Shown piece after piece: positions 16,159 to 24,418 of a stretch of 64,000 nucleotides of DNA. The notes beneath the pieces were generated by a model, which was given only the letters and a program-made list of their open reading frames with translations, ran no database searches and was not told where the DNA came from. The translations under genes and the position numbers were made by a program. Source of the stretch: Sinomonas susongensis (GTDB lineage: Bacteria; Actinomycetota; Actinomycetes; Actinomycetales; Micrococcaceae); NCBI RefSeq assembly GCF_005877005.1, contig NZ_SSNH01000001.1:496001-560000 (forward strand), read 5' to 3'. Each line of letters opens with the position of its first letter. Position 1 is the stretch's first letter.

Positions 16159-17145
16159 ATGTCCCTTCTCGAGGGCTCGTCCGTTCTGATTACGGGGGGA
16201 ACAGGATCTCTCGGGAAGGCGCTCATCAGGGAGCTGCTCGATCATCATGGTGTCCGTCGGCTTGTGGTCTTCAGCCGTGACGAGCTCAAGCAGCTCGAGG
16301 TGCGGAACATGTTCGACAACGATCCGCGGCTTCGCTGGTTCATCGGGGACGTGCGTGACCGGGACCGTCTGCATCGTGCGTTCCACGGGCTCGACTATGT
16401 GATCCACGCCGCGGCGCTGAAGCAGGTCGACACCGCGGAGTACAACCCGTTCGAGTATGTGCGGACGAATGTGGGGGGCTCTCAGAACGTCATCGATGCT
16501 GCCATCGACGCCGGGGTGAAGAAGGTCGTGGCCCTTTCCACGGACAAGGCCTCGAGCCCGGTGAACCTGTACGGTGCGACGAAGCTGTGCGCGGACCGCC
16601 TGTTCATCTCCGGCAACCACTACGCGGCGGCCTACGACACTCGCTTCTGCGTTGTGCGCTACGGGAATGTCATGGGTTCGCGTGGGTCGATCGTGCCGAT
16701 CTGGAGGCGCCTGGCGGCGGAGGGCAAGTCCCTTCCGGTGACCGACAAGCGCATGACCCGCTTCTGGATCACCTTGGACCAGGCGGTGAGATTCGTCCTC
16801 GATTCGTTCGAGATGATGCAGGGCGGGGAGCTCTATGTGCCGAAGATCCCCTCGATCCGTCTCATGGACCTCGCCGCGGCGGTGGACCGCAACGCGGCGA
16901 TCCACGAGATCGGGATCCGTCCGGGGGAGAAGCTGCACGAGGAGATGATCGCGGCCGACGATTCCCGGCGCACCGTCTCGGTCGAGGGCCGTTACATCGT
17001 GACCCCCCATCTCGTCGGCTGGAAGTACGAGGTCCCCGAGGGCGCTGTGCCGGTGCGGGAGGGGTGGAGCTACCAGTCGGACGGGAACGAGGTGTTCCTT
17101 TCTGTCGAGGAGCTCGAGGCGATGATTGCGGCAGAGGGGTTCTGA
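16159..17145 (+). CDS. pseB: UDP-N-acetylglucosamine 4,6-dehydratase (inverting), PseB
   Basis: A 328-residue short-chain dehydrogenase/reductase catalysing the first step of CMP-pseudaminic acid synthesis (C4 oxidation, C6 dehydration and C5 inversion of UDP-GlcNAc). The NADP motif is TGGTGSLG (12-19). The D-K-Y active-site set of the FlaA1/PseB group is visible as STDKAS (D129, K130) and YGATK (Y138-K142). The family-specific HAAALKQV and EYNPFEYVRTN are intact. The ATG at 16159 follows AAGGTGG; an in-frame start 24 codons upstream lacks similarity. The pseC start lies 4 nt past the stop, and the order pseB-pseC-pseF-pseG/H is a classical pathway operon. Confidence 0.93.
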   Translation: MSLLEGSSVLITGGTGSLGKALIRELLDHHGVRRLVVFSRDELKQLEVRNMFDNDPRLRWFIGDVRDRDRLHRAFHGLDYVIHAAALKQVDTAEYNPFEYVRTNVGGSQNVIDAAIDAGVKKVVALSTDKASSPVNLYGATKLCADRLFISGNHYAAAYDTRFCVVRYGNVMGSRGSIVPIWRRLAAEGKSLPVTDKRMTRFWITLDQAVRFVLDSFEMMQGGELYVPKIPSIRLMDLAAAVDRNAAIHEIGIRPGEKLHEEMIAADDSRRTVSVEGRYIVTPHLVGWKYEVPEGAVPVREGWSYQSDGNEVFLSVEELEAMIAAEGF

Positions 17146-17149
17146 GCGG

Positions 17150-18277
17150 ATGCTGCCGTACGGTCGCCAGTCGATCAGCGAGGCCGACATCCGGGCGGTC
17201 GCCGAGGTGCTGCGGGGGGACTGGCTGACGACGGGCCCGAAGGTCGAGGAGTTCGAGCGGGCGCTCTCGTTGGTCGCGGGCGGTTCGGAGGCCGTTGCGG
17301 TCACGTCGGGGACGGCGGCCCTGCACGTCGCGTATGTGGCCGCGGGCGTCCAGGGGGGCGACGAAGTCGTGACGACTCCCCTGACCTTCGTGGCCACGGC
17401 CGCGGCGGCGGCCATAGCGGGGGCGAGGATCGTCTTCGCTGACATCGACCCCGCGACCGGCAATCTGGACCTGGGCTCGGCCGAGGCGGCCATGACGTCG
17501 CGCACCCGGGTGGTCGCCGCGGTCGACTACGCGGGGCTCCCGGTCGATGCCGGGGCGTTCGCGGCGATGGCCCACCGCCACGGTGCGCTCTTCCTCGAGG
17601 ACGCGGCGCACTCGATCGGTTCGGTCCTGGGCGGGGTGCCGGTCGGCGCCGCCGCGGACCTGACGACGTTCTCGTTCTTCCCGACCAAGAACATGACGAC
17701 GGCGGAGGGCGGCGCCGTCGTCAGCCCCGACGCCGGGCTGGCGGCCAGGGCGCGCCGCTTCAAGGGGCAGGGGCTCGTGCGGGACCGCGGCGCGCTGCGG
17801 TTCCCGGACGAGGGCCCGTGGCACCAGGAGGTGCACGAGTTCGGCCTGAACTACCGCCTGCCCGATGTGCTGTGCGCGCTGGGCATCAGCCAGCTTGCCC
17901 GCCTGGGCGAGTTCCGTCGTCGTCGCCAGCAGGTCCACGACGCGTACAACCGGGCGTTCGCGGGGAATCCGGAGCTGACCGTGCCGGGAACGGTCGAGGG
18001 GGCGGTGCCCGCGTGGCACCTCTACCCGCTGCGCGTCGAGGCCGCTCGCCGCAGGGCCGTCTTCGAGGAGCTCCGTCGGCGGGGGATCGGGGTGCAGGTC
18101 AACTACATCCCGGCGTACTGGCATCCCGTCTTCGAGGACCTCGGGTACCGTCGGGGGATGTGCCCGGCGGCCGAGGAGTACTACAGCCGGGAGATCTCCC
18201 TGCCGCTGTTCCCGGGGCTCACCGACGGGCAGGTGGAGATGGTGATCGAGAACGTCCTGGAGGTCGTCGGGTCATGA
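17150..18277 (+). CDS. pseC: UDP-4-amino-4,6-dideoxy-N-acetyl-altrosamine transaminase, PseC
   Basis: A 375-residue DegT/DnrJ/EryC1 PLP-dependent aminotransferase performing step two of pseudaminate synthesis, adding the C4 amino group. The PLP lysine is K180 in FFPTKNMTTAEGG, and the cofactor-contacting D151 lies in EDAAHSIGS. Length and the N-terminal LPYGRQSISEADI are typical of PseC. The ATG at 17150 lies 4 nt after the pseB stop with GAGGGG upstream; an in-frame codon at 17126 inside pseB is less likely. The stop overlaps the pseF ATG by 4 nt. GC content is very high, like pseF and pseG. Confidence 0.93.
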   Translation: MLPYGRQSISEADIRAVAEVLRGDWLTTGPKVEEFERALSLVAGGSEAVAVTSGTAALHVAYVAAGVQGGDEVVTTPLTFVATAAAAAIAGARIVFADIDPATGNLDLGSAEAAMTSRTRVVAAVDYAGLPVDAGAFAAMAHRHGALFLEDAAHSIGSVLGGVPVGAAADLTTFSFFPTKNMTTAEGGAVVSPDAGLAARARRFKGQGLVRDRGALRFPDEGPWHQEVHEFGLNYRLPDVLCALGISQLARLGEFRRRRQQVHDAYNRAFAGNPELTVPGTVEGAVPAWHLYPLRVEAARRRAVFEELRRRGIGVQVNYIPAYWHPVFEDLGYRRGMCPAAEEYYSREISLPLFPGLTDGQVEMVIENVLEVVGS

Positions 18278-19026
18278 CCGCGTCCGATGGCAGGGCCGCT
18301 CGGGTCGTCGCGGTCGTGCAGGCCCGCATGCAGTCGACCCGGCTGCCGGGCAAGGTCCTCCGGGACCTCGGCGGCGAGCCGGTGCTCGCCTGGGTGCTCC
18401 GGGCGGCCCGTGCCGCGGAGGGCGTGGACGAGGTCGTGGTGGCGACCTCGACCGAGGCCGCCGACGACGCCGTCGCCGCGTTCGCCGAGGAGCACGGCAC
18501 CCGGGCGGTGCGGGGCAGCCAGGACGACGTCCTCGGCCGCTTCCTCCTCGCCGCCGGGGAGTCCGGGGCCGACGCGGTCGTCCGCCTGACCGCGGACTGC
18601 CCGCTGCTGGACCCAGCCGTCATCTCCCAGGCGGTCGCGCTGTGGCGGCTCGATCCCACGCTCGACTACGTCTCGACGACGCAGGACCGGTCCCTTCCGC
18701 GCGGGCTCGATGTCGAGGTCGCGGCGGTCTCGGCCCTGCGGGCGGCCGACGCGCGGCGCGAGCCGCACCACCGTGCGCACGTGACGAGTGCGCTGTACGA
18801 GGAGGGCTCGGGCTTCGGGCTCGCCTCCCTGTCCTTCCGGCCGCCCTCCGACCGGCTCCGGGTGACCCTGGACACCGAGGACGATGCCCGGCTGCTGGAC
18901 GAGCTGGCCGCCCTGCTGCCCGCGCGGCCGCCGCGGTGGCGCGACGTCGTCCGGATCCTGGCCGGGCGGCCGGACATCGTCGCGCTCAACGCGCACGTCG
19001 AGCAGAAGCCCCTCCTGGAGGGCTGA
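18274..19026 (+). CDS. pseF: Cytidylyltransferase, SpsF/PseF type
   Basis: A 250-residue nucleotidyltransferase of the SpsF/KdsB-like fold. The N-terminal CTP-binding signature is QARMQSTRLPGKVL (16-29), and RLTADCPLLDP supplies the metal-binding aspartates. In this operon it is the expected enzyme activating pseudaminic acid as CMP-Pse, the last pathway step. It belongs to the SpsF subgroup rather than the NeuA-like PseF of Campylobacter, so the assignment depends on context as well as fold. The start is ATG 18274, overlapping the pseC stop (ATGA). The pseG start follows after 1 nt. Confidence 0.82.
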   Translation: MTASDGRAARVVAVVQARMQSTRLPGKVLRDLGGEPVLAWVLRAARAAEGVDEVVVATSTEAADDAVAAFAEEHGTRAVRGSQDDVLGRFLLAAGESGADAVVRLTADCPLLDPAVISQAVALWRLDPTLDYVSTTQDRSLPRGLDVEVAAVSALRAADARREPHHRAHVTSALYEEGSGFGLASLSFRPPSDRLRVTLDTEDDARLLDELAALLPARPPRWRDVVRILAGRPDIVALNAHVEQKPLLEG

Positions 19027-19027
19027 C

Positions 19028-20545
19028 GTGCGCGTCCTCCTCCGCTGCGATTCCGCGAAGACCCAGGGGCTCGGCCACGTCGTGCGCTGCGTGGCCGTGG
19101 GGGAGGCCGCCCGCGAGGCCGGCTGGGACGTGATCGCGGCAGGGGATGTCGAGAGCCCGCTGGGGCGCCGGCTCCTCGGAGGGGTGGCCGGCCGGCTGTT
19201 CCCTCGGCCCCCTGATGCCGAGGCACTGGCGCGCCTTGCCCGGCAGGAGGGCGTCGACGTCGTCCATCTCGACACCTACGACGACGAGGGGGACGTCCGT
19301 GCCCGGCTCGCCGAGGCGGGGGTCCTGCTCTCGTCCGTCGAGGACGGCTCCTTCGGGCGCCGCCCGGCCGATCTCGCCATCGATCCCTCGGCCGGGGCGG
19401 AATCCGGGTGCCGCCCCGAGGACGGCACGCTGCGCCTCGCGCGGGGCGCCGGCTTCATTCCGGTGCGTGCCCTCGTCCGCGAGCTGCGGTCCGCGCCCCG
19501 CAGGCCGCCAGAGGGGTTCGGGGCCGCGGGGGAGCGGCCTGCGGTCGTGACGGTGCTCGGCGGGACCGACGCGCGCGACGCGACGGCGGCCGTGGTGCGC
19601 CTGTGGGCCGAGACCGGCGTCCCGTCGCACTGCACCGCCGTGGTGCCGGGCGGCCGCGCCGTCGAGGTGGGCGGCCTGCCGGACGGGCTCACCCTCGAGG
19701 TCGTGGAGCAGTCGGGCGAGCTGCCGCGCCTGTTCGCAGGGGCAGACCTGGTCATCAGCGGTGCCGGCACGACGATCTGGGAGCTCGCCGCGCTCGGGGT
19801 GCCGATGGCACTCATCCAGCTCGTCGAGAACCAGCGGCAGAACTATGCCTTCGCCGTAGGCCGTGGGATGGCCGCCGGCCTGGGCGCCTTCGGCGAAGAT
19901 CCGGACGCGGCCGCACGGACCCTCCGCCAGGTCCTCTCGGACCCCGGGCTGCGGGCCCGGCTCGCCGCCGCCGCGCGGTCCATCGTCGACGGCGAGGGCG
20001 CGGCCAGGATCGTGGGCCTGTGGCAGGAGGTCCGTGCGAGCCGCGAAGGCGTCGCCGTCCGGTCCGCGACGCCCTCGGACGCGGCCCAGCTCTTCCATTG
20101 GCGCAACGACCCCTCGGTCCGGTCCGTCTCGCGCTCCACGGGCGAACTGCAATGGGATGGACACCTCGCATGGCTGGCACGATCGCTGGAACGGACGGAC
20201 GTCGTGCTCCTCATGGCCGAGGCGGACGGGGCCGCCGCCGGGACGGTGCGGTTCGACGCCCTCGGCGTGCACGACTGGGAGGTTTCGATCACCCTCGCAC
20301 CGTCCGCGCGGGGGAGGGGACTCGCGAGGGCAGTCCTGAGGGCAGCCGAGGAGCGGTTCCTCCGCGACCATCCCGAGGCCACCACCCTCCACGCCGTCAT
20401 GCGCGCATCCAACGAGCCGTCCCACCGGCTGTTCCTCGGAGCGGGCTACGCGAGCGCCCCGGAGGCGCCGGAGGGCACGGACGACGGCGCGTGGCACCGG
20501 CTCGTGAAGGACGCGCCGGAGCGCCCCCAGCGAAACGAGGGATGA
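19028..20545 (+). CDS. pseG: PseG-PseH fusion: UDP-sugar hydrolase plus N-acetyltransferase
   Basis: A 505-residue fusion. Residues 1 to about 335 are PseG, a GT-B-fold hydrolase removing UDP from 2,4-diacetamido-2,4,6-trideoxy-altropyranose; the Q-G-L-G-H-V-V-R loop places H17 exactly where the catalytic H17 of Campylobacter PseG lies. The ISGAGTTIWELAALGVP motif binds UDP. Residues from about 341 are a GNAT acetyltransferase (PseH), with AVRSATPSDA at its start, RGRGLARAVL as the acetyl-CoA loop, and NEPSHRLFLGAGY. PseH acetylates the C4 amine and so acts before PseG. The GTG start is 1 nt past the pseF stop. The fusion removes the need for a separate pseH, completing the pathway. Confidence 0.88.
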   Translation: MRVLLRCDSAKTQGLGHVVRCVAVGEAAREAGWDVIAAGDVESPLGRRLLGGVAGRLFPRPPDAEALARLARQEGVDVVHLDTYDDEGDVRARLAEAGVLLSSVEDGSFGRRPADLAIDPSAGAESGCRPEDGTLRLARGAGFIPVRALVRELRSAPRRPPEGFGAAGERPAVVTVLGGTDARDATAAVVRLWAETGVPSHCTAVVPGGRAVEVGGLPDGLTLEVVEQSGELPRLFAGADLVISGAGTTIWELAALGVPMALIQLVENQRQNYAFAVGRGMAAGLGAFGEDPDAAARTLRQVLSDPGLRARLAAAARSIVDGEGAARIVGLWQEVRASREGVAVRSATPSDAAQLFHWRNDPSVRSVSRSTGELQWDGHLAWLARSLERTDVVLLMAEADGAAAGTVRFDALGVHDWEVSITLAPSARGRGLARAVLRAAEERFLRDHPEATTLHAVMRASNEPSHRLFLGAGYASAPEAPEGTDDGAWHRLVKDAPERPQRNEG

Positions 20546-20548
20546 CGG

Positions 20549-20562
20549 TGTGACGCATCACA
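20549..20562. promoter_or_regulatory. Short inverted repeat before the sialidase-like gene
   Basis: TGTGA-CGCA-TCACA is a perfect 5-bp inverted repeat immediately after pseG/H and 66 nt before the next start. The half-sites look CRP-like but the spacer is 4, not 6, so it is not a standard CRP site. Role unknown. Confidence 0.25.
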
Positions 20563-20627
20563 GCGTAAATATGCTCTGAAATGCTGCGTTATCCTTTCCT
20601 TGCTGCCTCGTCAAGTCAAGGGAATCC

Positions 20628-21866
20628 ATGTCGTATCGTCCCCGCCCCCGCCTGTCCCGCCGAGAGGTCCTCGCGCTCTCCGGAGCAGCCGCCCTCTTCG
20701 GGCTGACGGTGACATCATGTGGGACTCCCGAGGCACCGAAGGATCAGACCAAGGCCATTGCGCCGTCAGTCCGGGAGCCATCCTCGGTGACAGCCGACCT
20801 TTCGCTCCCGAAGTCGTTCGGCCACCCGGTCAAGATCGTCGAGGGGACAGACGACTACCTGATTCCCGCCCTCGTGGACGCCGTCAACGGAGACTATGTC
20901 CTCGCCTACCGAGCTGGCAGCGCGCACGCCTTCGCCTACGGCAGCGATCCGGGGAAGCTCTACGTGAGGCGTTCGACCGATGCGGGAGCCACCTTCGGCC
21001 CCTCCACGCTCATCGCCAGCCTTGCTGCCGAGGAGATCGACATCAGGGACCCCTTCCTCTACCGGGAGTCGGGAGCCGACCGGATCTGGCTGACCTACTT
21101 CACCGGCGCGCGAAGCCTCAACGGGGCGACCTGGATCACGTACAGCGACGATCACGGCGTGACGTGGGCTCCGCCGAAGGAGGTCCTTTCGTCCGGGCTC
21201 ACGGCGGGAGGGCTTCGCCGGTCGCCCGATGGGCTCTGGCGCATGCCGGTGTACCGGAAGGTGGCGGGCTACTGGAGAGCCTCCCTCGTCACGGCGGAGA
21301 ACCCGCTCGGGCCATGGTCGCCTCCGGTCGATGTTCTGGCCCCCCACAGCTCCGACGCGACGGAGTGGGACTTCGCCGAGGTCTCACCCTCGAACTGGGT
21401 CGCGGTGGTGCGCGGATCTGCACGGTCGAATGCTTACGTCACCCAGTCCAAGGACGGCGGACGGACCTGGGCAGCGCCGATCCAGCTTCCGAGCCCCGGA
21501 CCCGGGCTGCGCTACGACGCTTGGCCCGCGCTGCGCATCGCTCATGACGGCCGAGTCCTCTGCTTCATCCGCGGTTCGGGCGGCGGGCAGAGGCTCGTGC
21601 AGCTCTTCGACCCGTCCAAGCCTCTCGTGGCATCCAACTGGAGCGAGCAGGACGGCGGCGGAGTCCTCGCAGCGAGCGTTCGCGGCACGTGCGGAAAGTT
21701 CCAGCCGTTTCGCCGGGGCACGACGTGGGTTGGCGCCTACTATTCCGAGACGGACGGGAAGCGTTCAGCCGAGATCGGAATCGGGGACTACGACGAGGCG
21801 AACCTGCGGCCCCGAAGCTCGGGCAACGTGGCGGCCGCCGCGCCGGCTGCGACGCCCGAGGGCTGA
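20628..21866 (+). CDS. Tat-exported sialidase-like (BNR/Asp-box) lipoprotein
   Basis: A 412-residue exported protein. The N-terminus has a twin-arginine motif SRREVLALSG (10-19), a hydrophobic stretch and a lipobox VTSC with C31 as the predicted lipidation site. The mature part carries Asp-box repeats SxDxGxTW/F: STDAGATFGP, SDDHGVTWAPP and SKDGGRTWAAP, the hallmark of six-bladed sialidase-like beta-propellers. EEIDIRDPFLY near the second blade and several conserved arginines could form a carboxylate-binding site. The location directly after pseG/H and facing pseI suggests it binds or cleaves a nonulosonic acid, perhaps pseudaminate, at the cell surface. A sialidase catalytic Tyr/Glu pair cannot be assigned by eye, so it may be a binding protein. 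Confidence 0.75.
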   Translation: MSYRPRPRLSRREVLALSGAAALFGLTVTSCGTPEAPKDQTKAIAPSVREPSSVTADLSLPKSFGHPVKIVEGTDDYLIPALVDAVNGDYVLAYRAGSAHAFAYGSDPGKLYVRRSTDAGATFGPSTLIASLAAEEIDIRDPFLYRESGADRIWLTYFTGARSLNGATWITYSDDHGVTWAPPKEVLSSGLTAGGLRRSPDGLWRMPVYRKVAGYWRASLVTAENPLGPWSPPVDVLAPHSSDATEWDFAEVSPSNWVAVVRGSARSNAYVTQSKDGGRTWAAPIQLPSPGPGLRYDAWPALRIAHDGRVLCFIRGSGGGQRLVQLFDPSKPLVASNWSEQDGGGVLAASVRGTCGKFQPFRRGTTWVGAYYSETDGKRSAEIGIGDYDEANLRPRSSGNVAAAAPAATPEG

Positions 21867-21916
21867 GGCGCTGGGGCCGCCGGAGGCCGGTCGACGTGCT
21901 GCCGATCGGTCGGCTG

Positions 21917-22969
21917 CTAGACCAGTTCCCAGGTGAGTGGCGTCCCGGCCTCGCACTCGACTCGGAAGGCACGCCCCATGACGGCTTCGTACTCCGCGGG
22001 CGCGAGGCCGCCTGCCGGGCGGATGGAGCGGACATTCTCGGGGGTGACGAGGTCCCCGGCGCGGACCGGCTTGACCACGTAGAGCGAGCGCCGCAGGCGC
22101 CGGCTCTCGTCCTCGCTGCTCGTCGGAGTGATCACGGGCGAACCGAGGGCCTCCCAGGCCGTCCGGCTCTCCGTCACGAGGGCCGCGAGTTCGTGTGGCT
22201 CCAGGGAGAAGTCGGAGTCCACCCCTCCGTCGGCCCTGCGCAGGGTCACGTGCTTTTCCACGACGCGCGCCCCGAGCGCGACAGCCGCGATGGCCGCACC
22301 GATCCCCATCGTGTGGTCCGAGAGGCCGACGTGGACCCCGAACGCGTCGCGCAGCACGGGGATCGTGCGGAGATTGGATTCCGACGGGGACGCCGGGTAG
22401 GACGACGTGCAGGCGAGGACGACGATCTGGTCGTTGCCCTCGTCACGGATGGTCCGCACGGCAGCGTCGATGTCGCTCAGCGAGGCGGCCCCGTTGGAGA
22501 GGATGACCGGCTTTCCGGTCCTGGCCACGCGGCGCAGCAGGGGCAGATCGCCGATTTCCAGCGATGCGATCTTGTACAGGGGAGCATCGAGGGACTCCAG
22601 AAGGTCGACCGCGGTCGCGTCGAAGGGGCTGGAGAAGGGGATGAGGCCCAGCTCCCTGGCACGCTCGAAGAGGGGAGCATGCCACTCCCAGGGAGTGTGG
22701 GCTTTGGTGTAGAGCTGGTAGAGGTTGCTGCCTCCCCAGAGCGGGTGGTCGGAGCTGATGCGGAATTCGGGCCGGTCGGAGTCGATCGTGATCGTATCCG
22801 CGGTGTAGGTCTGGAACTTGACCGCCTGCGCCCCGGAGGACGCCACCGCCTCGACGATCTCGAGCGCCCGCCCGAGGCTGCCGTTGTGGTTGCCCGAGAC
22901 CTCGGCGATGATGAACGGCCGATGGTCCGAACCGATGTGATGGCCGGCGACGTCAATGGATGGCTGCAT
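21917..22969 (-). CDS. pseI: Pseudaminic acid synthase, PseI
   Basis: A 350-residue NeuB-family enzyme condensing the 2,4-diacetamido sugar with phosphoenolpyruvate to make pseudaminic acid. The TIM-barrel signature IIAEVSGNHNGSLG lies near the N-terminus, followed by AVKFQTYTADT, a GLSDHTMG motif, and a C-terminal antifreeze-like SAF domain (SLYVVKPVRAGD). ATG 22969 is preferred, with AAAGGA upstream at rather long spacing; an in-frame TTG at 22981 would add four residues. It is the only pathway gene on the minus strand, last in an operon with a flippase and an unrecognised protein, and it converges on the sialidase-like gene. Confidence 0.92.
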   Translation of the reverse strand: MQPSIDVAGHHIGSDHRPFIIAEVSGNHNGSLGRALEIVEAVASSGAQAVKFQTYTADTITIDSDRPEFRISSDHPLWGGSNLYQLYTKAHTPWEWHAPLFERARELGLIPFSSPFDATAVDLLESLDAPLYKIASLEIGDLPLLRRVARTGKPVILSNGAASLSDIDAAVRTIRDEGNDQIVVLACTSSYPASPSESNLRTIPVLRDAFGVHVGLSDHTMGIGAAIAAVALGARVVEKHVTLRRADGGVDSDFSLEPHELAALVTESRTAWEALGSPVITPTSSEDESRRLRRSLYVVKPVRAGDLVTPENVRSIRPAGGLAPAEYEAVMGRAFRVECEAGTPLTWELV

Positions 22970-22990
22970 CGAGAAGGGCAATCCTTTGGA

Positions 22991-24418
22991 TCATGGCGTC
23001 GGGGACGCCGGGTCGGTTGCAGACGATGCTAATCCGCGCCGCCGCACTGCCAAAAATGCGGTGCCCGCCAAAGCCAGTCCGACCACCAGGGTGATCGTTC
23101 CGACGAGGAGGGTCGTGGGAAGCAGGAGGTTGACAGCGATCGCCACGGCGACGAGTGCCAGTGCGCCCATGAACGAGCGCAATGCGATCGAGTGTGGAGC
23201 TTCTCGCAACGCGAGCACGGCGTACAGGGCGCCGAGCAGTGCAAAGACGAGCACTCGGACGGCGCCCAACTCCCAATATTGCGAGGACTGGGCGGGAAAC
23301 CACGCCAAGCCGGCCGCGACAACGACGACCAGTGGCGTCGCCCACGCGAGGGCCTTGGTCCGACCCACGGCGAAGAGGGTCGACATGCCCACGAGGTAGA
23401 GGGCGTAGCCGACCGCGACTCCCGGGAGGACCTTCGCGAGTTGGGTCGCCTCGTGGTCGGGACCCTTGAGGATCAGCATCCCTATCGTGGCCGCTGCGGT
23501 GCCGCAGACCCCCAAGGCCGCGGCGAGGAGCGCGACCTCGCGGCCGACGGCACGGACGTTCGCCACGAGATTCGGCCCGTGGGCTGCCTCGAAGATCCGT
23601 GTTGTCCAGACGTTGTTGAGCCCCGCCAGGATCGCGAAGGGCCCGAGTGCGAACGCGGCAGCGGCGACGTAGCGTCCCACAGAGGAGGCGCCTTGGAAAT
23701 TCTGGACCAGGAAGGTGTCGCCCTGGAGCAGGAGGACGATGGCAATGCTGTGCGGTAGCACCGGGAGTCCGAGCCGGAAGGCCGCGGCGACTGCGGGCCG
23801 CTGGCGCCACGGGAGCGATGGCCGAGTCAGGATGAGGGACACCACCGCAGTGGCCACCATGACGGCAGTGAACGAGGCCAGATAGACCGCCGCCGTACGG
23901 CCGAAGGCCAGGATCCCGACGAGGCCGCCCAGATGTGCCCCCAGTGATGCGCCGCCGCTCAGAAGGACGAAGGAGAGGGCCCGGTGCTGGCTTCGGAGCA
24001 GCGCCTGAGAACTCACGACAACGCTCAGGAAGCCCGTTGCAGCCAGGGCCCACGCGAAGGCTCCCGCGCCCTCCTTGTCAGGCGCGGCTGCGAGATATCC
24101 GAGGGCAGCGATGGCGGCGAGGCCGGTTCCCAGCATGATGTTCGCGCCGTGGATTGCGCGCGCCTTGGAAGGGCCCTCCGACTGTTCGAAGTAGGCGCGG
24201 CTGATCGCGAGGGGGAGGCCTGCGGACAGCACGACCTGTCCGATCTGGAGCAGGACGATCGAAACGCCGACGCGACCCCACTCGAGGGGGCTGAGGAGGC
24301 GGATGGAAAACGGCTGGACAACAAGCGCCCCGGTTCCCTGGAGGGCCGCGCCGAGGAGATAGTAGAGCGACTGCCGAGCGTTGCTCGGGCGCGTCCCCAC
24401 TGCCGAGTCAGGCGCCAT
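22991..24418 (-). CDS. wzx: Polysaccharide flippase (Wzx/MOP superfamily)
   Basis: A protein of about 475 residues with 12-14 hydrophobic helices. The N-terminal NARQSLYYLLGAALQGTGAL then QPFSIRLLSP is the usual opening of Wzx-type oligosaccharide flippases, which move polyprenyl-diphosphate-linked glycans to the outer face of the membrane. The start is uncertain: ATG 24418 overlaps the upstream gene by 11 nt, while an in-frame TTG at 24436 would add six residues; neither has a good Shine-Dalgarno, so coupling is likely. It lies 21 nt upstream of pseI. It is the first of two flippase-like genes in the locus, besides the ABC exporter, implying more than one glycan carrier. Confidence 0.82.
   Translation of the reverse strand: MAPDSAVGTRPSNARQSLYYLLGAALQGTGALVVQPFSIRLLSPLEWGRVGVSIVLLQIGQVVLSAGLPLAISRAYFEQSEGPSKARAIHGANIMLGTGLAAIAALGYLAAAPDKEGAGAFAWALAATGFLSVVVSSQALLRSQHRALSFVLLSGGASLGAHLGGLVGILAFGRTAAVYLASFTAVMVATAVVSLILTRPSLPWRQRPAVAAAFRLGLPVLPHSIAIVLLLQGDTFLVQNFQGASSVGRYVAAAAFALGPFAILAGLNNVWTTRIFEAAHGPNLVANVRAVGREVALLAAALGVCGTAAATIGMLILKGPDHEATQLAKVLPGVAVGYALYLVGMSTLFAVGRTKALAWATPLVVVVAAGLAWFPAQSSQYWELGAVRVLVFALLGALYAVLALREAPHSIALRSFMGALALVAVAIAVNLLLPTTLLVGTITLVVGLALAGTAFLAVRRRGLASSATDPASPTP

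Noticed and set aside
20549-20562. CRP site before the sialidase-like gene
   Set aside because: TGTGA and TCACA are only 4 nt apart, whereas CRP/GlxR sites need 6. Kept only as an inverted repeat.
16159-22969. Legionaminic or sialic acid pathway instead of pseudaminate
   Set aside because: PseB-type dehydratase with D-K-Y site plus PseG with H17 indicates the UDP-GlcNAc, C5-inverting pseudaminate route. No NeuC or LegB-like epimerase was seen.
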